A stretch of 20,412 nucleotides of DNA from the NCBI GenBank assembly GCA_030613835.1, contig JAUWLH010000006.1, forward strand, positions 1 to 20,412, given 5' to 3'. The position numbers and the translations under genes were made by a program. Source of the stretch: Candidatus Bathyarchaeota archaeon. GTDB taxonomy: Archaea; Thermoproteota; Bathyarchaeia; TCS64. Numbering within the stretch: position 1 is the first letter of the stretch; each line of letters begins with the position of its first letter. Under the pieces are notes generated by a model. The model ran no database searches. It saw nothing but the letters and a program-made list of their open reading frames with translations, and was not told where the DNA came from. Positions 1 through 7,724 of this stretch are shown here, piece by piece.

Positions 1-999
1 TGTGTTGTTTGTGTATACTCGATCGATTGTAAGTTCAGCAATGTCTGCTGAGATGCTGCTTATTGATTTAATATTTTCTCTTATAGAAATAATATTAGCT
101 AATATTGTTGAATCAGAGACTCCACTAAGCACGGGAAGGGGCGTTATCTCAGAGTATAGATCTATAATTTTTTGCTGTGAGTCAATAATAACGTCTGTAA
201 GCTCAATATCTGTATGTTTGAAGCTGTCAATGGTCTTTTTATAATTATCAAGAACAATCTCAGAGGCTTCAATTAATACTTTTTTTACATTTTCGGGAAT
301 TATGGCACTAGAGTCTATGAGCGCAATGATATCTTCCGCTGTCGATGCTATATGATCTGCAATTCTCTCTATTCTATGTGTTAGTGTCTGGTAATCAAGA
401 CAATCTAATGGCTCAAGTTCTAACTGGTTAGCTAATACCGGAGTAGATACTGCACTTCGTAAAATACGTAAAATTAGATACATCATTTGATCGACATCTT
501 CTTCAAGTGAAACAACAGATAAAGCTAGGTTCCTGTTTTCCTCTTTTAATGCTTGTATAACATCTCGAAACATCGCATAAGTGATCATGTGCATTCTATC
601 TATACTTGCAGGAATAGAGACTTTAGTCTCATCTACTAACGTCTCTAATTCTATCCTGCTAGTCTCAGAGCTAATAATCATCATATACAATTTTCTTATA
701 ATTTCTCTAATGACACGTTGTTGATTCACACTAAAGATGTCTCCAGAAGATAAAACCACAAGAGTATAACCATTTAGATATGCCCCTATTATTTTTCTGA
801 TAATTGATCCTTCTGTTTCATCTGATTTGATCTGTAGATTTATCTTTTTAAATCCCTCATCAAAATCCCAGTTAGGGGTTACTAACAGAGTTCCATTCTT
901 TTGTATAGTAACTGAGACGCTGTTTCCTGGTTCTAGGTTATTCATACTTAACCATTTTTTTGGTAGAGAAATTACTCTAGAGGATTGTCCAAGTTTCAT
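1..999 (-). CDS. AbrB-PhoU phosphate-response regulator, 3'-truncated by window edge
   Basis: Read on the minus strand, an open frame runs from an ATG at 997-999 to the window edge: 333 codons with no stop. Residues 1-45 (MKLGQSSRVISLPKKW...LEPGNSVSVTI) look like the AbrB/SpoVT/MazE swapped-hairpin DNA-binding domain. The rest is helical and charged, with the spacing of the PhoU four-helix repeats (for example LEEDVDQMMYLILR and HRIERIADHIASTAEDI). Archaeal PhoU proteins often have this AbrB-PhoU architecture and are thought to regulate phosphate uptake as cytoplasmic DNA-binding proteins. An AGGA Shine-Dalgarno site at 1005-1008 supports the start. The gene is divergent from the PH-like gene at 1185. 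The family call is good; a specific target is not visible. The C-terminal end lies outside the window. Confidence 0.85.
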   Translation of the reverse strand, partial: MKLGQSSRVISLPKKWLSMNNLEPGNSVSVTIQKNGTLLVTPNWDFDEGFKKINLQIKSDETEGSIIRKIIGAYLNGYTLVVLSSGDIFSVNQQRVIREIIRKLYMMIISSETSRIELETLVDETKVSIPASIDRMHMITYAMFRDVIQALKEENRNLALSVVSLEEDVDQMMYLILRILRSAVSTPVLANQLELEPLDCLDYQTLTHRIERIADHIASTAEDIIALIDSSAIIPENVKKVLIEASEIVLDNYKKTIDSFKHTDIELTDVIIDSQQKIIDLYSEITPLPVLSGVSDSTILANIISIRENIKSISSISADIAELTIDRVYTNNT

Positions 1000-1004
1000 G
1001 ATTT

Positions 1005-1053
1005 TCCTATGATCTACACTCAAATCGAAACACCGTTAATACATATATATAAA
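1005..1053 (-). promoter_or_regulatory. Promoter and ribosome site of the AbrB-PhoU gene
   Basis: On the minus strand a TATA-like run (TTTATATATATG) covers 1042-1053, with its centre about 48 bases upstream of the ATG. An AGGA at 1005-1008 sits 5 bases before the ATG. This predicts a transcription start near 1020 and a leader of about 20 bases. Confidence 0.5.
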
Positions 1054-1100
1054 AAAGCGATTTAAATAAATTTCCCCATATTTAATACTATCAATATGTG

Positions 1101-1178
1101 TATATATACGTAATAACTAATAATGATAATATTACTGATATGTATATATGTTTTCTATCTGTTATCTGTGTCAGGTGA
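1101..1178 (+). promoter_or_regulatory. Promoter region and ribosome site of the PH-like gene
   Basis: Two TATA-like runs, at 1101-1108 and 1143-1149, precede an AGGTGA Shine-Dalgarno site at 1173-1178. With the minus-strand promoter at 1042-1053 this makes a divergent, very AT-rich promoter region. Which TATA run is used cannot be told from sequence. Confidence 0.4.
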
Positions 1179-1184
1179 AAAATG

Positions 1185-1526
1185 ATGCCCCCAAAGTGGT
1201 ATGAATATGCGCAAAGATGCACTTCGCCTGATGAGCATCTTGGAAAAAACTATGATGGACAGCTTGATGGTGATTATGGACACCTGTTTATTTCAGATAA
1301 AAAACTGATCTTCGTAAAGGAGGAAGGTTTTTTGAGGAAAAAGTACTCTGTACCTTTAACTTTAAAATATGACGATGTACAAGATGTCCGCTCCATTGAT
1401 CGGGCCCATCTTCAGATATCTGAAAAAACAGGAAAAATCTACAAGTTCGAATCTGATATAAACGTTTCAATAATAGATAAAGCAATACATGAAGAAATGA
1501 ACTCACGCGTACCGGTACCGATGTAA
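1185..1526 (+). CDS. Small PH/GRAM-like domain protein
   Basis: A 113-residue protein from the ATG at 1185; another ATG lies directly before it at 1182. I prefer 1185 because the AGGTGA at 1173-1178 then sits 6 bases away rather than 3. The sequence alternates short hydrophobic strands with charged turns (GHLFISDKKLIFVKEEGF, KYSVPLTLKYDDVQDV, AHLQISEKTGKIYKFES) and ends in a helix (IIDKAIHEEMN). This pattern fits a pleckstrin-homology or GRAM-like beta-barrel, a fold usually used for lipid or protein binding. No signal peptide, membrane segment or catalytic motif is visible. The family call rests on pattern only. A T-run follows the stop. Coding-like sequence continues in other frames beyond it, so the gene may once have been longer. 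Confidence 0.6.
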   Translation: MPPKWYEYAQRCTSPDEHLGKNYDGQLDGDYGHLFISDKKLIFVKEEGFLRKKYSVPLTLKYDDVQDVRSIDRAHLQISEKTGKIYKFESDINVSIIDKAIHEEMNSRVPVPM

Positions 1527-1541
1527 ATTTGCGAAAAATAA

Positions 1542-1552
1542 CCCCCTTTTTT
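1542..1552 (+). terminator. Poly-T termination signal after the PH-like gene
   Basis: Five C followed by six T, 16 bases after the stop codon. Archaeal termination commonly uses such T-runs without a hairpin. Confidence 0.4.
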
Positions 1553-1700
1553 ATTGATAATGAAAAGAAAGGCTTTGCTAAGATAACTACAGCACTCGAA
1601 GATATTGACTTTATTTGATCCAAAAAATGATGAAATCTATATATTTTATAAAAAACCAGTTCTATCGAATAATATTGAAATACTTCCAATGTTATTTTTC

Positions 1701-1908
1701 TACTAGTAAATTTGTGTTAATATCCCTCCTCCCGCGTGTGCGCTTAAGCAAATAAAAAGTCTCATGACTACACCTTTTATTTCCTAAACTTGTAAAAAAG
1801 TTACTTGCTTACTAGTATATTTTTTATAAAAAGAGGGTTCAACAACTCCCACGGCTCACAATTAATTCTGGTGACAAAGTACGACATATAGCGTCTTCGT
1901 TACTAGTA
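1701..1908. repeat. Three copies of the palindrome TACTAGTA
   Basis: Exact copies lie at 1701-1708, 1810-1817 and 1901-1908. The first extends to TACTAGTAAA and the last to TTACTAGTAA. All three lie in the gene-poor interval and I noticed no copy elsewhere in the window. Possible operator sites or remnants of an inserted element. Confidence 0.55.
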
Positions 1909-2023
1909 AAATCATAGACTCAATCCATAATTTTATCCTCACTTCACTGTAACGATAGTATGTGGCTGAGGTCACGCACACGCTAGTTCTATCTGGCTGT
2001 GCTAGGTTCTCACGCACGCATGC
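1733..2023. repeat. Alternating purine-pyrimidine CG/CA tracts (three)
   Basis: CGCGTGTGCGC at 1733-1743, CACGCACACGC at 1973-1983 and CACGCACGCATGC at 2011-2023. The last overlaps the rhamnosidase stop codon. They stand out as GC-rich alternating tracts in AT-rich spacer and recur in other spacers of this window. Confidence 0.5.
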
Positions 2024-4688
2024 TTGTCAACCTAAAGGAGTACTTGCCAGATCCAACCCAGAAGATTGTGTAACCCTTGGTCCTTTCTCCTCTTAGGATT
2101 CCGGGGGCGCCTTCTACGAAGGTTTCGTCCATCCAGACTGTTGCATCGCTCTCCTCGATTATTGGATTCTTTACCCTCATGCTTGGAATATATACGGTCC
2201 CTTGACTATTGACCGGGATCGAAACCTCAATGAAAAAATCTCCGCCTTCAATTTTCCAACTCGAGGATACCTTTCCCAGTGGCGTTTCGATTGAGGCACT
2301 CACATGACTTAAATCTCCGACAGGATGAGGCTTGATTATTACCTGTTCAAAACCGGGATGATCAGTGTCCACCCTAATCCCTGCAAGAGTCTTGTAGAAC
2401 CAGGCGTCGACGCTGCCAAACATTATGTGGTTGTGAGAATTCATCCCTCCAGAGGCAAGGTACTCCCATCTTTCCCAGAGGGTCGTAGCCCCTTCCTTAA
2501 TCATATATCCCCAACTCGGGTATGTCGTATTCGTCACGATCCGATATGCCAGTTCTGTATACCCTTGTTTAGTCAGTGTGTCTAAGATATACCTGGTCCC
2601 AATGATCCCAGTGGCGAGGTGCCCCCCGTGGTTCTCTTCGATATCCTCGACGAGATGATTCAAGACACTTATTTGTGCTTGTTCAGGAACCATGTCTAGG
2701 AACAGTGGCAGGATGTTCGATGTCTGGCTCCCTCTGTCGTAAAACGTCGTCTTGAGGAACTCCTCGTTGAACGCCTCCTTGATGCATTCTACGAGTTCCA
2801 GTGTCCTCTCTGCCTGTTTGGTCATCCCGAGGACTCCCTCAATCTTGTGTAACAGCATGGCCCCATAGAAATGGCACCAGGTCGAGACGAGCTCCCCTGA
2901 GGTGTCGAGAGGCTTAATTTGTCCAGGGGGACACCAATCGCCGAATCTAGTGAGCTTTGTTACATGGTTAACCGAGTTGGTTTCAAGGAACTCTACCCAT
3001 CTTCTCATCATCTCATAGTTTTCCTCTAGTATTCTCCTGTCTCCATAATGTAGGTACAAATACCAAGGAACGAGAATACCGGCAATCCCCCAAGCCGGGT
3101 CCGAGATGTAACTACTGTCAGTCGAGGGCACGAAGTTTGGAAGAGCTCCATCCTCCCTTTGCGCCTCTCGGACATCCCTAATCCATTTTGTGAAGAACGC
3201 TGCGGCATCGAAATTGTATAATATCTCCTCGATTGTAAGCTGTGCATCGCCTGTCCATCCCAAACGCTCGTCTCGCTGAGGGCAGTCTGTCGGGATGCTC
3301 ATTAGGTTGCTAAGTTGTCCCCAGACGATGTTCTTGTGTATGTCGTTTATCAGATTATTTGAGCATGAAAAGCCCCCACTAGTTCCAACACCCGAGTTAA
3401 CCACTACTCCCTCAACTGAGTCGAGTTTTGGAGTCCCTGGATAGCCCTTGACCTCGACGTACCTAAAGCCATGATAAGTGAACTTGGGCTCGTATACCTC
3501 GACCAGCTCTCCCTTCAGGATGTAAATGTCCTCAGCTCGGGCTGACCTGTTAGGCACGACGTTTAGAGTTCCATCGATGTTTAGTAGCTCGGCGAATCTG
3601 AGCCTCACTTTCGATCCCCGAGGGCCTTGAACTTTTAACCTCACCCATCCCGCGAAGTTTTGGCCTAGGTCATATACGTAGACACCAGGCTCTGGGTTAC
3701 TCATCTGTACGGGTTGAAGCCTCTTGATTCTTCTTATCGGGGGAAGTGTTGTTTGTGACACGAGCTTTCCTACTGGAGGCTCAGCGAGCGAAACATCCAG
3801 CCATCCGGAGTCATCAAACCCCTGTTTCGTCCAGCCCGTCTTCTCTAGTCTAGCATCGTATATTTCCCCGTTAAAGAGATCGTCCTCTACAATCGGACCG
3901 TTTTCTGTTTTCCAGGAGTCATCAGATACGAACAACTCCTTGCCACCATCCAAATAATTCACTTGTACTTGGAGGAGTAGTTTCTTGTTAGGTTGACCAT
4001 AGCGCTCGGTGAACTCGAGCATATATGGTGGTAGGTTTTTGGAAGGCTTCTGAGCATATCTCCCATTTCCAAGTATGACTCCGATTACATTCTCCCCGCT
4101 CACCAAATCATGGGTGATGTCATATGTCGAATAAAGGACGAGCTTATCGTAGCTTGTCCACCCTGGATCAAGAACCTGATTTCCGATCCTCTTACCGTTG
4201 ACATTAAGTTCATAGAAACCTAAACCCGAGACATAGACGCGAGCAGACTTTATTTTTTTATTTACAGTGATTTGTTTCCTAAAGAGGTCTTTGCCTTCAA
4301 TCCACTCAGCTCTCCAATCGATTTCTTGGAAGAGTCCCGTCTCAAAGGTTGCAGTCTCACTGTATTGGCTCACTTGATCTAATTGGTCCCACCATCGAAC
4401 CCTCCAATAATATTTACGACATGTCTCTAATGGCCTTCCATCGAAAGGTACATTCACGGATTCAGTGGATTCAACCTCACCAGAATCCCAGATGTCCCCT
4501 ATATCGTTTAAAATTCGTTCTTTGGTGCTAGCTACCTGTATCTGGTACGCGGATTGGCTGACGCCTCGTCCCAAGTGAAGAAGGGTCCAGGAAAATCTGG
4601 GAATTTTGACATCGATTCCTATTGGATCAACACTATACTCGCAAAGTAATCCACATGGTTTGATAATTTGATGGCATGAGAATGACAT
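2010..4688 (-). CDS. Alpha-L-rhamnosidase, glycoside hydrolase family 78
   Basis: An 892-residue enzyme predicted to remove terminal alpha-L-rhamnose from plant glycosides or polysaccharides. Residues 13-36 (GLLCEY...GIDVKIPRFSW) are the typical GH78 N-terminus. Beta-sandwich domains fill about 15-440, including the rhamnosidase N domain (YVSGLGFYELNVNGKRIG at 152-169). An (alpha/alpha)6 barrel and C-terminal beta domain follow. The active-site segment DCPQRDERLGWTGDAQ is at 468-483, with the likely general acid around D472/E473. ATTLWERW (734-741) carries the likely general base E739. SHNHIMFGSV (751-760) is also conserved. The length is normal for the family. I see no N-terminal signal peptide, so it probably acts inside the cell on imported oligosaccharides. 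No Shine-Dalgarno site is visible; a TATA-like box about 33 bases upstream suggests a very short leader. It is divergent from the small ORF at 4749. Confidence 0.93.
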   Translation of the reverse strand: MSFSCHQIIKPCGLLCEYSVDPIGIDVKIPRFSWTLLHLGRGVSQSAYQIQVASTKERILNDIGDIWDSGEVESTESVNVPFDGRPLETCRKYYWRVRWWDQLDQVSQYSETATFETGLFQEIDWRAEWIEGKDLFRKQITVNKKIKSARVYVSGLGFYELNVNGKRIGNQVLDPGWTSYDKLVLYSTYDITHDLVSGENVIGVILGNGRYAQKPSKNLPPYMLEFTERYGQPNKKLLLQVQVNYLDGGKELFVSDDSWKTENGPIVEDDLFNGEIYDARLEKTGWTKQGFDDSGWLDVSLAEPPVGKLVSQTTLPPIRRIKRLQPVQMSNPEPGVYVYDLGQNFAGWVRLKVQGPRGSKVRLRFAELLNIDGTLNVVPNRSARAEDIYILKGELVEVYEPKFTYHGFRYVEVKGYPGTPKLDSVEGVVVNSGVGTSGGFSCSNNLINDIHKNIVWGQLSNLMSIPTDCPQRDERLGWTGDAQLTIEEILYNFDAAAFFTKWIRDVREAQREDGALPNFVPSTDSSYISDPAWGIAGILVPWYLYLHYGDRRILEENYEMMRRWVEFLETNSVNHVTKLTRFGDWCPPGQIKPLDTSGELVSTWCHFYGAMLLHKIEGVLGMTKQAERTLELVECIKEAFNEEFLKTTFYDRGSQTSNILPLFLDMVPEQAQISVLNHLVEDIEENHGGHLATGIIGTRYILDTLTKQGYTELAYRIVTNTTYPSWGYMIKEGATTLWERWEYLASGGMNSHNHIMFGSVDAWFYKTLAGIRVDTDHPGFEQVIIKPHPVGDLSHVSASIETPLGKVSSSWKIEGGDFFIEVSIPVNSQGTVYIPSMRVKNPIIEESDATVWMDETFVEGAPGILRGERTKGYTIFWVGSGKYSFRLTSMRA

Positions 4689-4713
4689 ATGCTTTTCAAG
4701 TAGAAATGAATGG

Positions 4714-4726
4714 TTGAATATTTAAT
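4714..4726. promoter_or_regulatory. Possible shared TATA box between divergent genes
   Basis: The run AATATTTAA at 4717-4725 is close to self-complementary. Its centre is about 33 bases from the rhamnosidase ATG (4688, minus strand) and about 28 bases from the GTG at 4749 (plus strand). Both distances fit a TATA box serving short-leader or leaderless transcripts. The alternating tract TGTACACGCG starts at 4726. Confidence 0.4.
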
Positions 4727-4748
4727 GTACACGCGACTGAATTAGAAG

Positions 4749-4895
4749 GTGTGGCTCCATAGCACAGTGGAGAAGAAATGTGGAAGTGGATACCTTTTCG
4801 AGGATGAGGCCTCCGTTAAGGGTTACATGGACTGCGAGATAGTAAATGGATGTCCGAAAGCGCGTCCAAAAAAAAGTGACGGAAAGCCTCATTAA
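4749..4895 (+). CDS. Possible small Cys-containing protein, unrecognised
   Basis: A 48-codon frame opens at GTG 4749, or 42 codons from GTG 4767, and ends with TAA at 4893-4895. It reads like real protein: KKCGSGYLFEDEASVKGYMD, then CEIVNGCPKARPKK. The three cysteines (residues 5, 23 and 29 of the shorter form) and nearby basic residues suggest a small metal-binding or nucleic-acid-binding module, but a fourth ligand is not obvious. The 4749 start lies about 28 bases from a TATA-like box, so it could be leaderless. It ends 32 bases before the URO-D-like gene and may share its transcript. The interval would otherwise be empty spacer. I do not recognise a family. Confidence 0.4.
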   Translation: MWLHSTVEKKCGSGYLFEDEASVKGYMDCEIVNGCPKARPKKSDGKPH

Positions 4896-4927
4896 TGTAT
4901 TAAACGAACCCAGATTCAGATACCCAA

Positions 4928-6019
4928 TTGAACCACAGGGAACGCTTCCACAGGATATTTCAATTCAAGGACGTCGACCGTGTCTGCGACTACGAGTTCG
5001 GTTTCTGGACTGAGACCATAGACAGGTGGCATAGAGAGGGATTGCCCCTAGAGAAGAGAGACAACAGAGGCATCGAGCTCTATTTAGGACTGGAGGGGTG
5101 GGATTGCCTCGAGTTCCTCCCGGTAAAAACAGGGCTCTGGCCTGTTCCCCCTACAAGTATCATAGAAGAGTGGGAAGGGAGAGCCCGCATGAACGACGGG
5201 ATGGGAGGAATATACCTGTGCACAACGGATACCTCTTCCCCGCCCCATTACGAGCGCTACCCTCTGAAGAACCGGGAGGATTGGGAGAAAATCAGACCTT
5301 TCTTAGATCCGGACACTCCGGGGCGTATTCCTTTGAACTGGAGTGAGGTCACAGAACGGTATAGAGACCGGGATTACCCGGTGGGGATCAATGTAGGGAG
5401 TCTTTATGGTTGGCTCAGGGACTGGATGGGTGTCAAGGGCCTTACTATCGCGTTCTACAGGGACCCCGACTGGGTGGGGGATATGATGGACACCTTGATG
5501 GAGCTCTGGATCTCGATTATCCGCCGGGTGCTCCCCTATGTCGATGTGGATTTCAGCTCGTGGTGGGAGGACATGTGCTACAACCGAGGTCCTCTATTGG
5601 GGGTTCGCCATTTCGAGGAGTTCATGGTTCCCAGGTACAGAAAAGTTGTTAATGTGCTGGAGGAGTATGGGGTCAAGATTCACTTCCTTGATTGTGATGG
5701 GGACATATCGGCTCTCGTCCCGGGGTGGATCAAGGCTGGGATCAACGGGATGTTCCCAAACGAGGCTCGTTTCACCGACAGCTATGAACTCAGGGAGAAC
5801 TATGGTCAGAAAGTGCTACTTATGGGGAGCGTAAACAAGATGGCCCTAATCCAAGGGGAGAAGGCCATTGATAGAGAAATCGAGAGGCTTACTCCCCTCA
5901 TCGAAGGGGGAGGATTCATCCCTATGGTGGATCACAGGTGTCCCCCTGAGGTATCCTATTCCATCTACCAGTATTATCTTAGGAACAAGAGGACATGGAT
6001 AAGCAGGACAATGCCCTGA
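4928..6019 (+). CDS. URO-D-fold protein, possible corrinoid-type methyltransferase relative
   Basis: A 363-residue protein of the uroporphyrinogen decarboxylase superfamily. The N-terminus MNHRERFHRIFQFKDVDR matches the usual family opening, which supports the TTG start at 4928; no ATG or GTG is available between the upstream stop and this codon. The (beta/alpha)8 core ends with KIHFLDCDGDI (250-260), GINGMFPNEA (271-280) and GGFIPMVDHRCPP (328-340). This is the layout of the URO-D-like methyltransferases rather than of true heme enzymes. In zinc methyltransferases such as MtaA the ligands are H-x-C plus a later Cys. Here there is H252-x3-C256 plus C338, so metal binding is plausible but not canonical. 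Members are often found beside sugar-degrading genes with no proven reaction. Its place between GH78 and GH4 suggests demethylation or another step on a sugar-linked substrate, which is inference. Confidence 0.75.
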   Translation: MNHRERFHRIFQFKDVDRVCDYEFGFWTETIDRWHREGLPLEKRDNRGIELYLGLEGWDCLEFLPVKTGLWPVPPTSIIEEWEGRARMNDGMGGIYLCTTDTSSPPHYERYPLKNREDWEKIRPFLDPDTPGRIPLNWSEVTERYRDRDYPVGINVGSLYGWLRDWMGVKGLTIAFYRDPDWVGDMMDTLMELWISIIRRVLPYVDVDFSSWWEDMCYNRGPLLGVRHFEEFMVPRYRKVVNVLEEYGVKIHFLDCDGDISALVPGWIKAGINGMFPNEARFTDSYELRENYGQKVLLMGSVNKMALIQGEKAIDREIERLTPLIEGGGFIPMVDHRCPPEVSYSIYQYYLRNKRTWISRTMP

Positions 6020-6073
6020 GAGCTAGTGGATGTATATAAATGGATAATTGAGTACTGGGTCAAACTCGGGAGC

Positions 6074-6086
6074 TACGCGCACGCGT
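6074..6086. repeat. Alternating CG/CA tract in spacer
   Basis: Thirteen strictly alternating bases (TACGCGCACGCGT) in the spacer between the URO-D-like and GH4 genes. It contains a 12-base stretch that is nearly self-complementary. It is related in composition to the tracts at 1733-2023, 4726, 18845 and 19789. Confidence 0.45.
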
Positions 6087-6180
6087 CCCACAAAGTCACT
6101 CATACGCGAATTTCTTGTTCATAGTACTGGACTGGATACTGGAAGTATTTTATGAAGTATCATGGTCTTCTAGCATACTT

Positions 6181-6188
6181 CTATAAAC
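6181..6188 (+). promoter_or_regulatory. TATA box of the GH4 gene
   Basis: CTATAAAC has its centre about 24 bases before the ATG at 6209. This fits a leaderless transcript and argues for that ATG over the upstream in-frame ATG at 6152, which has no comparable box. Confidence 0.45.
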
Positions 6189-6208
6189 AAAACACAACAA
6201 GTTACACT

Positions 6209-7534
6209 ATGACCCCCAAGTTCAAAGTCGTTCTAATTGGAGCAGGAAGCCACGTATTCGCAAAGAAGCTCATTACCGATATACTCTCGTATCCTGAACT
6301 ACGAAAAAGCACCATTTGTCTTATGGATTTAGACGAGGATCGATTACAATTAATCACCGCGTTCGCAAAGAAAACAGTCAGTCAATATGGTTTTCCAACA
6401 CGCATCGAGTCAACCACTGATCGACGGACTGCACTGAACGGGGCTAACTACGTAATCGTCTCCATTAGGGTCGGTGGGCACTCAACAAGACTCCACGACT
6501 TGGGAATACCCGCTAAATACGGTGTAAAACAGGCAGTAGGAGACACTATTGGACCCGGAGGAGTCTTCTATGGTCTAAGGCATGTACCAGTTCTTCTAGA
6601 TATCTGCCATGACATGGATCAGATTTGTCCAAATGCCCTGCTTATTAACTATACAAACCCAATGGCCATCCTAAATTGGGCGATGAACGATTACACCAAT
6701 ATAAAAAACGTCGGACTATGTCACAGCGTACAGAGCACTTCATCTGATTTAGCAAAATACATACAGGCTCCTTATCATGAAATCTCATACCGGGTAGCTG
6801 GCATCAACCACATGGCATGGTTTCTAGAATTTAAATGGAATAACAAAGACGCTTATCCGCTGCTTAAAGAACGATTAGAAGACCCTACCCTTTATAGCAA
6901 CGAAAACGCACACTGGGCAGGCCCAGATAACGTTAGAGTGAAGATATTCAAGACCTTTGGGTATTTCAACACAGAATCAAGTCAACACATGTCTGAATAT
7001 GTACCATACTTTAGAAAAAAAGAGTCGCATTTTGAAAATTATAACCTAGAATATGCTTTTCTACATGGAGAGGAGGATTATCAAAAGCGTCTTAAACAAG
7101 AAGAGGAAATGCGGATATTTGTTGCCAGTCCAGATAAGGTCATCATTGACAGAAGCGATGAGTTTGCTGCTAAAATTATTCACTCCATCGAGACTGGGAT
7201 ACCTTCGAGGATTAATGGAAATGTCAAGAATAATGGTCTAATTACTAATTTGCCGAGAGGTTGTAGCGTTGAGGTTCCATGTTTGGTTGATAAATCAGGA
7301 ATACAGCCAACAAGAATCGGCAAACTTCCACCACAGTGCGCTGGTTTGAACCGGACTAATATCAATGTCCAAGAGTTAGCAGTTCTTGCTTCGATTGAGA
7401 AAAGTAAGACCCTAACAAAACAAGCGATCCTATTGGACCCTCTTACAAGTGCTATTCTAAGTATAGACGAAACACATCAGATGGTAGAAGAACTGTTCGA
7501 TGCAGAGAGTAAATATCTAATGGATTTCAAGTGA
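6209..7534 (+). CDS. NAD/Mn-dependent glycosidase of family GH4 (alpha-galactosidase/galacturonidase type)
   Basis: A 441-residue member of glycoside hydrolase family 4. These enzymes use NAD+ and a divalent metal to open glycosidic bonds by transient oxidation at C3. The Rossmann loop GAGSHVF is at 11-17. NYTNPMAILNW (147-157) is the conserved core segment. GLCHSVQ (169-175) supplies metal-binding C171, and GINHMAW (198-204) supplies H201; both positions fit the MelA/AglA pattern of the family. The Cys-His type points to an alpha-galactosidase, alpha-glucosidase or alpha-galacturonidase rather than a phospho-glucosidase. With a rhamnosidase nearby, galacturonidase activity on pectin-type fragments is an attractive but unproven guess. 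An in-frame ATG at 6152 would add 19 residues; I prefer 6209 because the family N-terminus begins directly before the Rossmann strand. No signal peptide is seen. Confidence 0.9.
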   Translation: MTPKFKVVLIGAGSHVFAKKLITDILSYPELRKSTICLMDLDEDRLQLITAFAKKTVSQYGFPTRIESTTDRRTALNGANYVIVSIRVGGHSTRLHDLGIPAKYGVKQAVGDTIGPGGVFYGLRHVPVLLDICHDMDQICPNALLINYTNPMAILNWAMNDYTNIKNVGLCHSVQSTSSDLAKYIQAPYHEISYRVAGINHMAWFLEFKWNNKDAYPLLKERLEDPTLYSNENAHWAGPDNVRVKIFKTFGYFNTESSQHMSEYVPYFRKKESHFENYNLEYAFLHGEEDYQKRLKQEEEMRIFVASPDKVIIDRSDEFAAKIIHSIETGIPSRINGNVKNNGLITNLPRGCSVEVPCLVDKSGIQPTRIGKLPPQCAGLNRTNINVQELAVLASIEKSKTLTKQAILLDPLTSAILSIDETHQMVEELFDAESKYLMDFK

Positions 7535-7724
7535 AAGCGCGCGAAAATCTAGAGTAAATATATATACAAAAGCTACTAGGCAATACTTCCGCTCTTCTTT
7601 GACTGGGCAAAATAACTCGGTTTAACTTATAACCAGAAAACGTAGGATTGTCAGAGCCCCTAGGAGAACGAATGATGAACAGGGTAAATAACGTTTGGTT
7701 ACTCGATGAAGAAAGGTGATGTGC

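Larger units (their letters stand above)
1527..2009. other. Gene-poor interval between convergent genes
   Basis: I see no intact gene here. The interval holds a poly-T run (1547-1552), two coding-like but broken stretches (about 1520-1618 and 1614-1706), three TACTAGTA palindromes and two alternating CG/CA tracts (1733-1743 and 1973-1983). No tRNA cloverleaf or C/D-box RNA was recognised. Confidence 0.5.

Noticed and set aside
1288..1689. 133-residue minus-strand reading frame over the PH-like gene
   Set aside because: It is largely antisense to the PH-like gene, is rich in Phe/Leu/Ser from AT-rich complement and has no recognisable motif.
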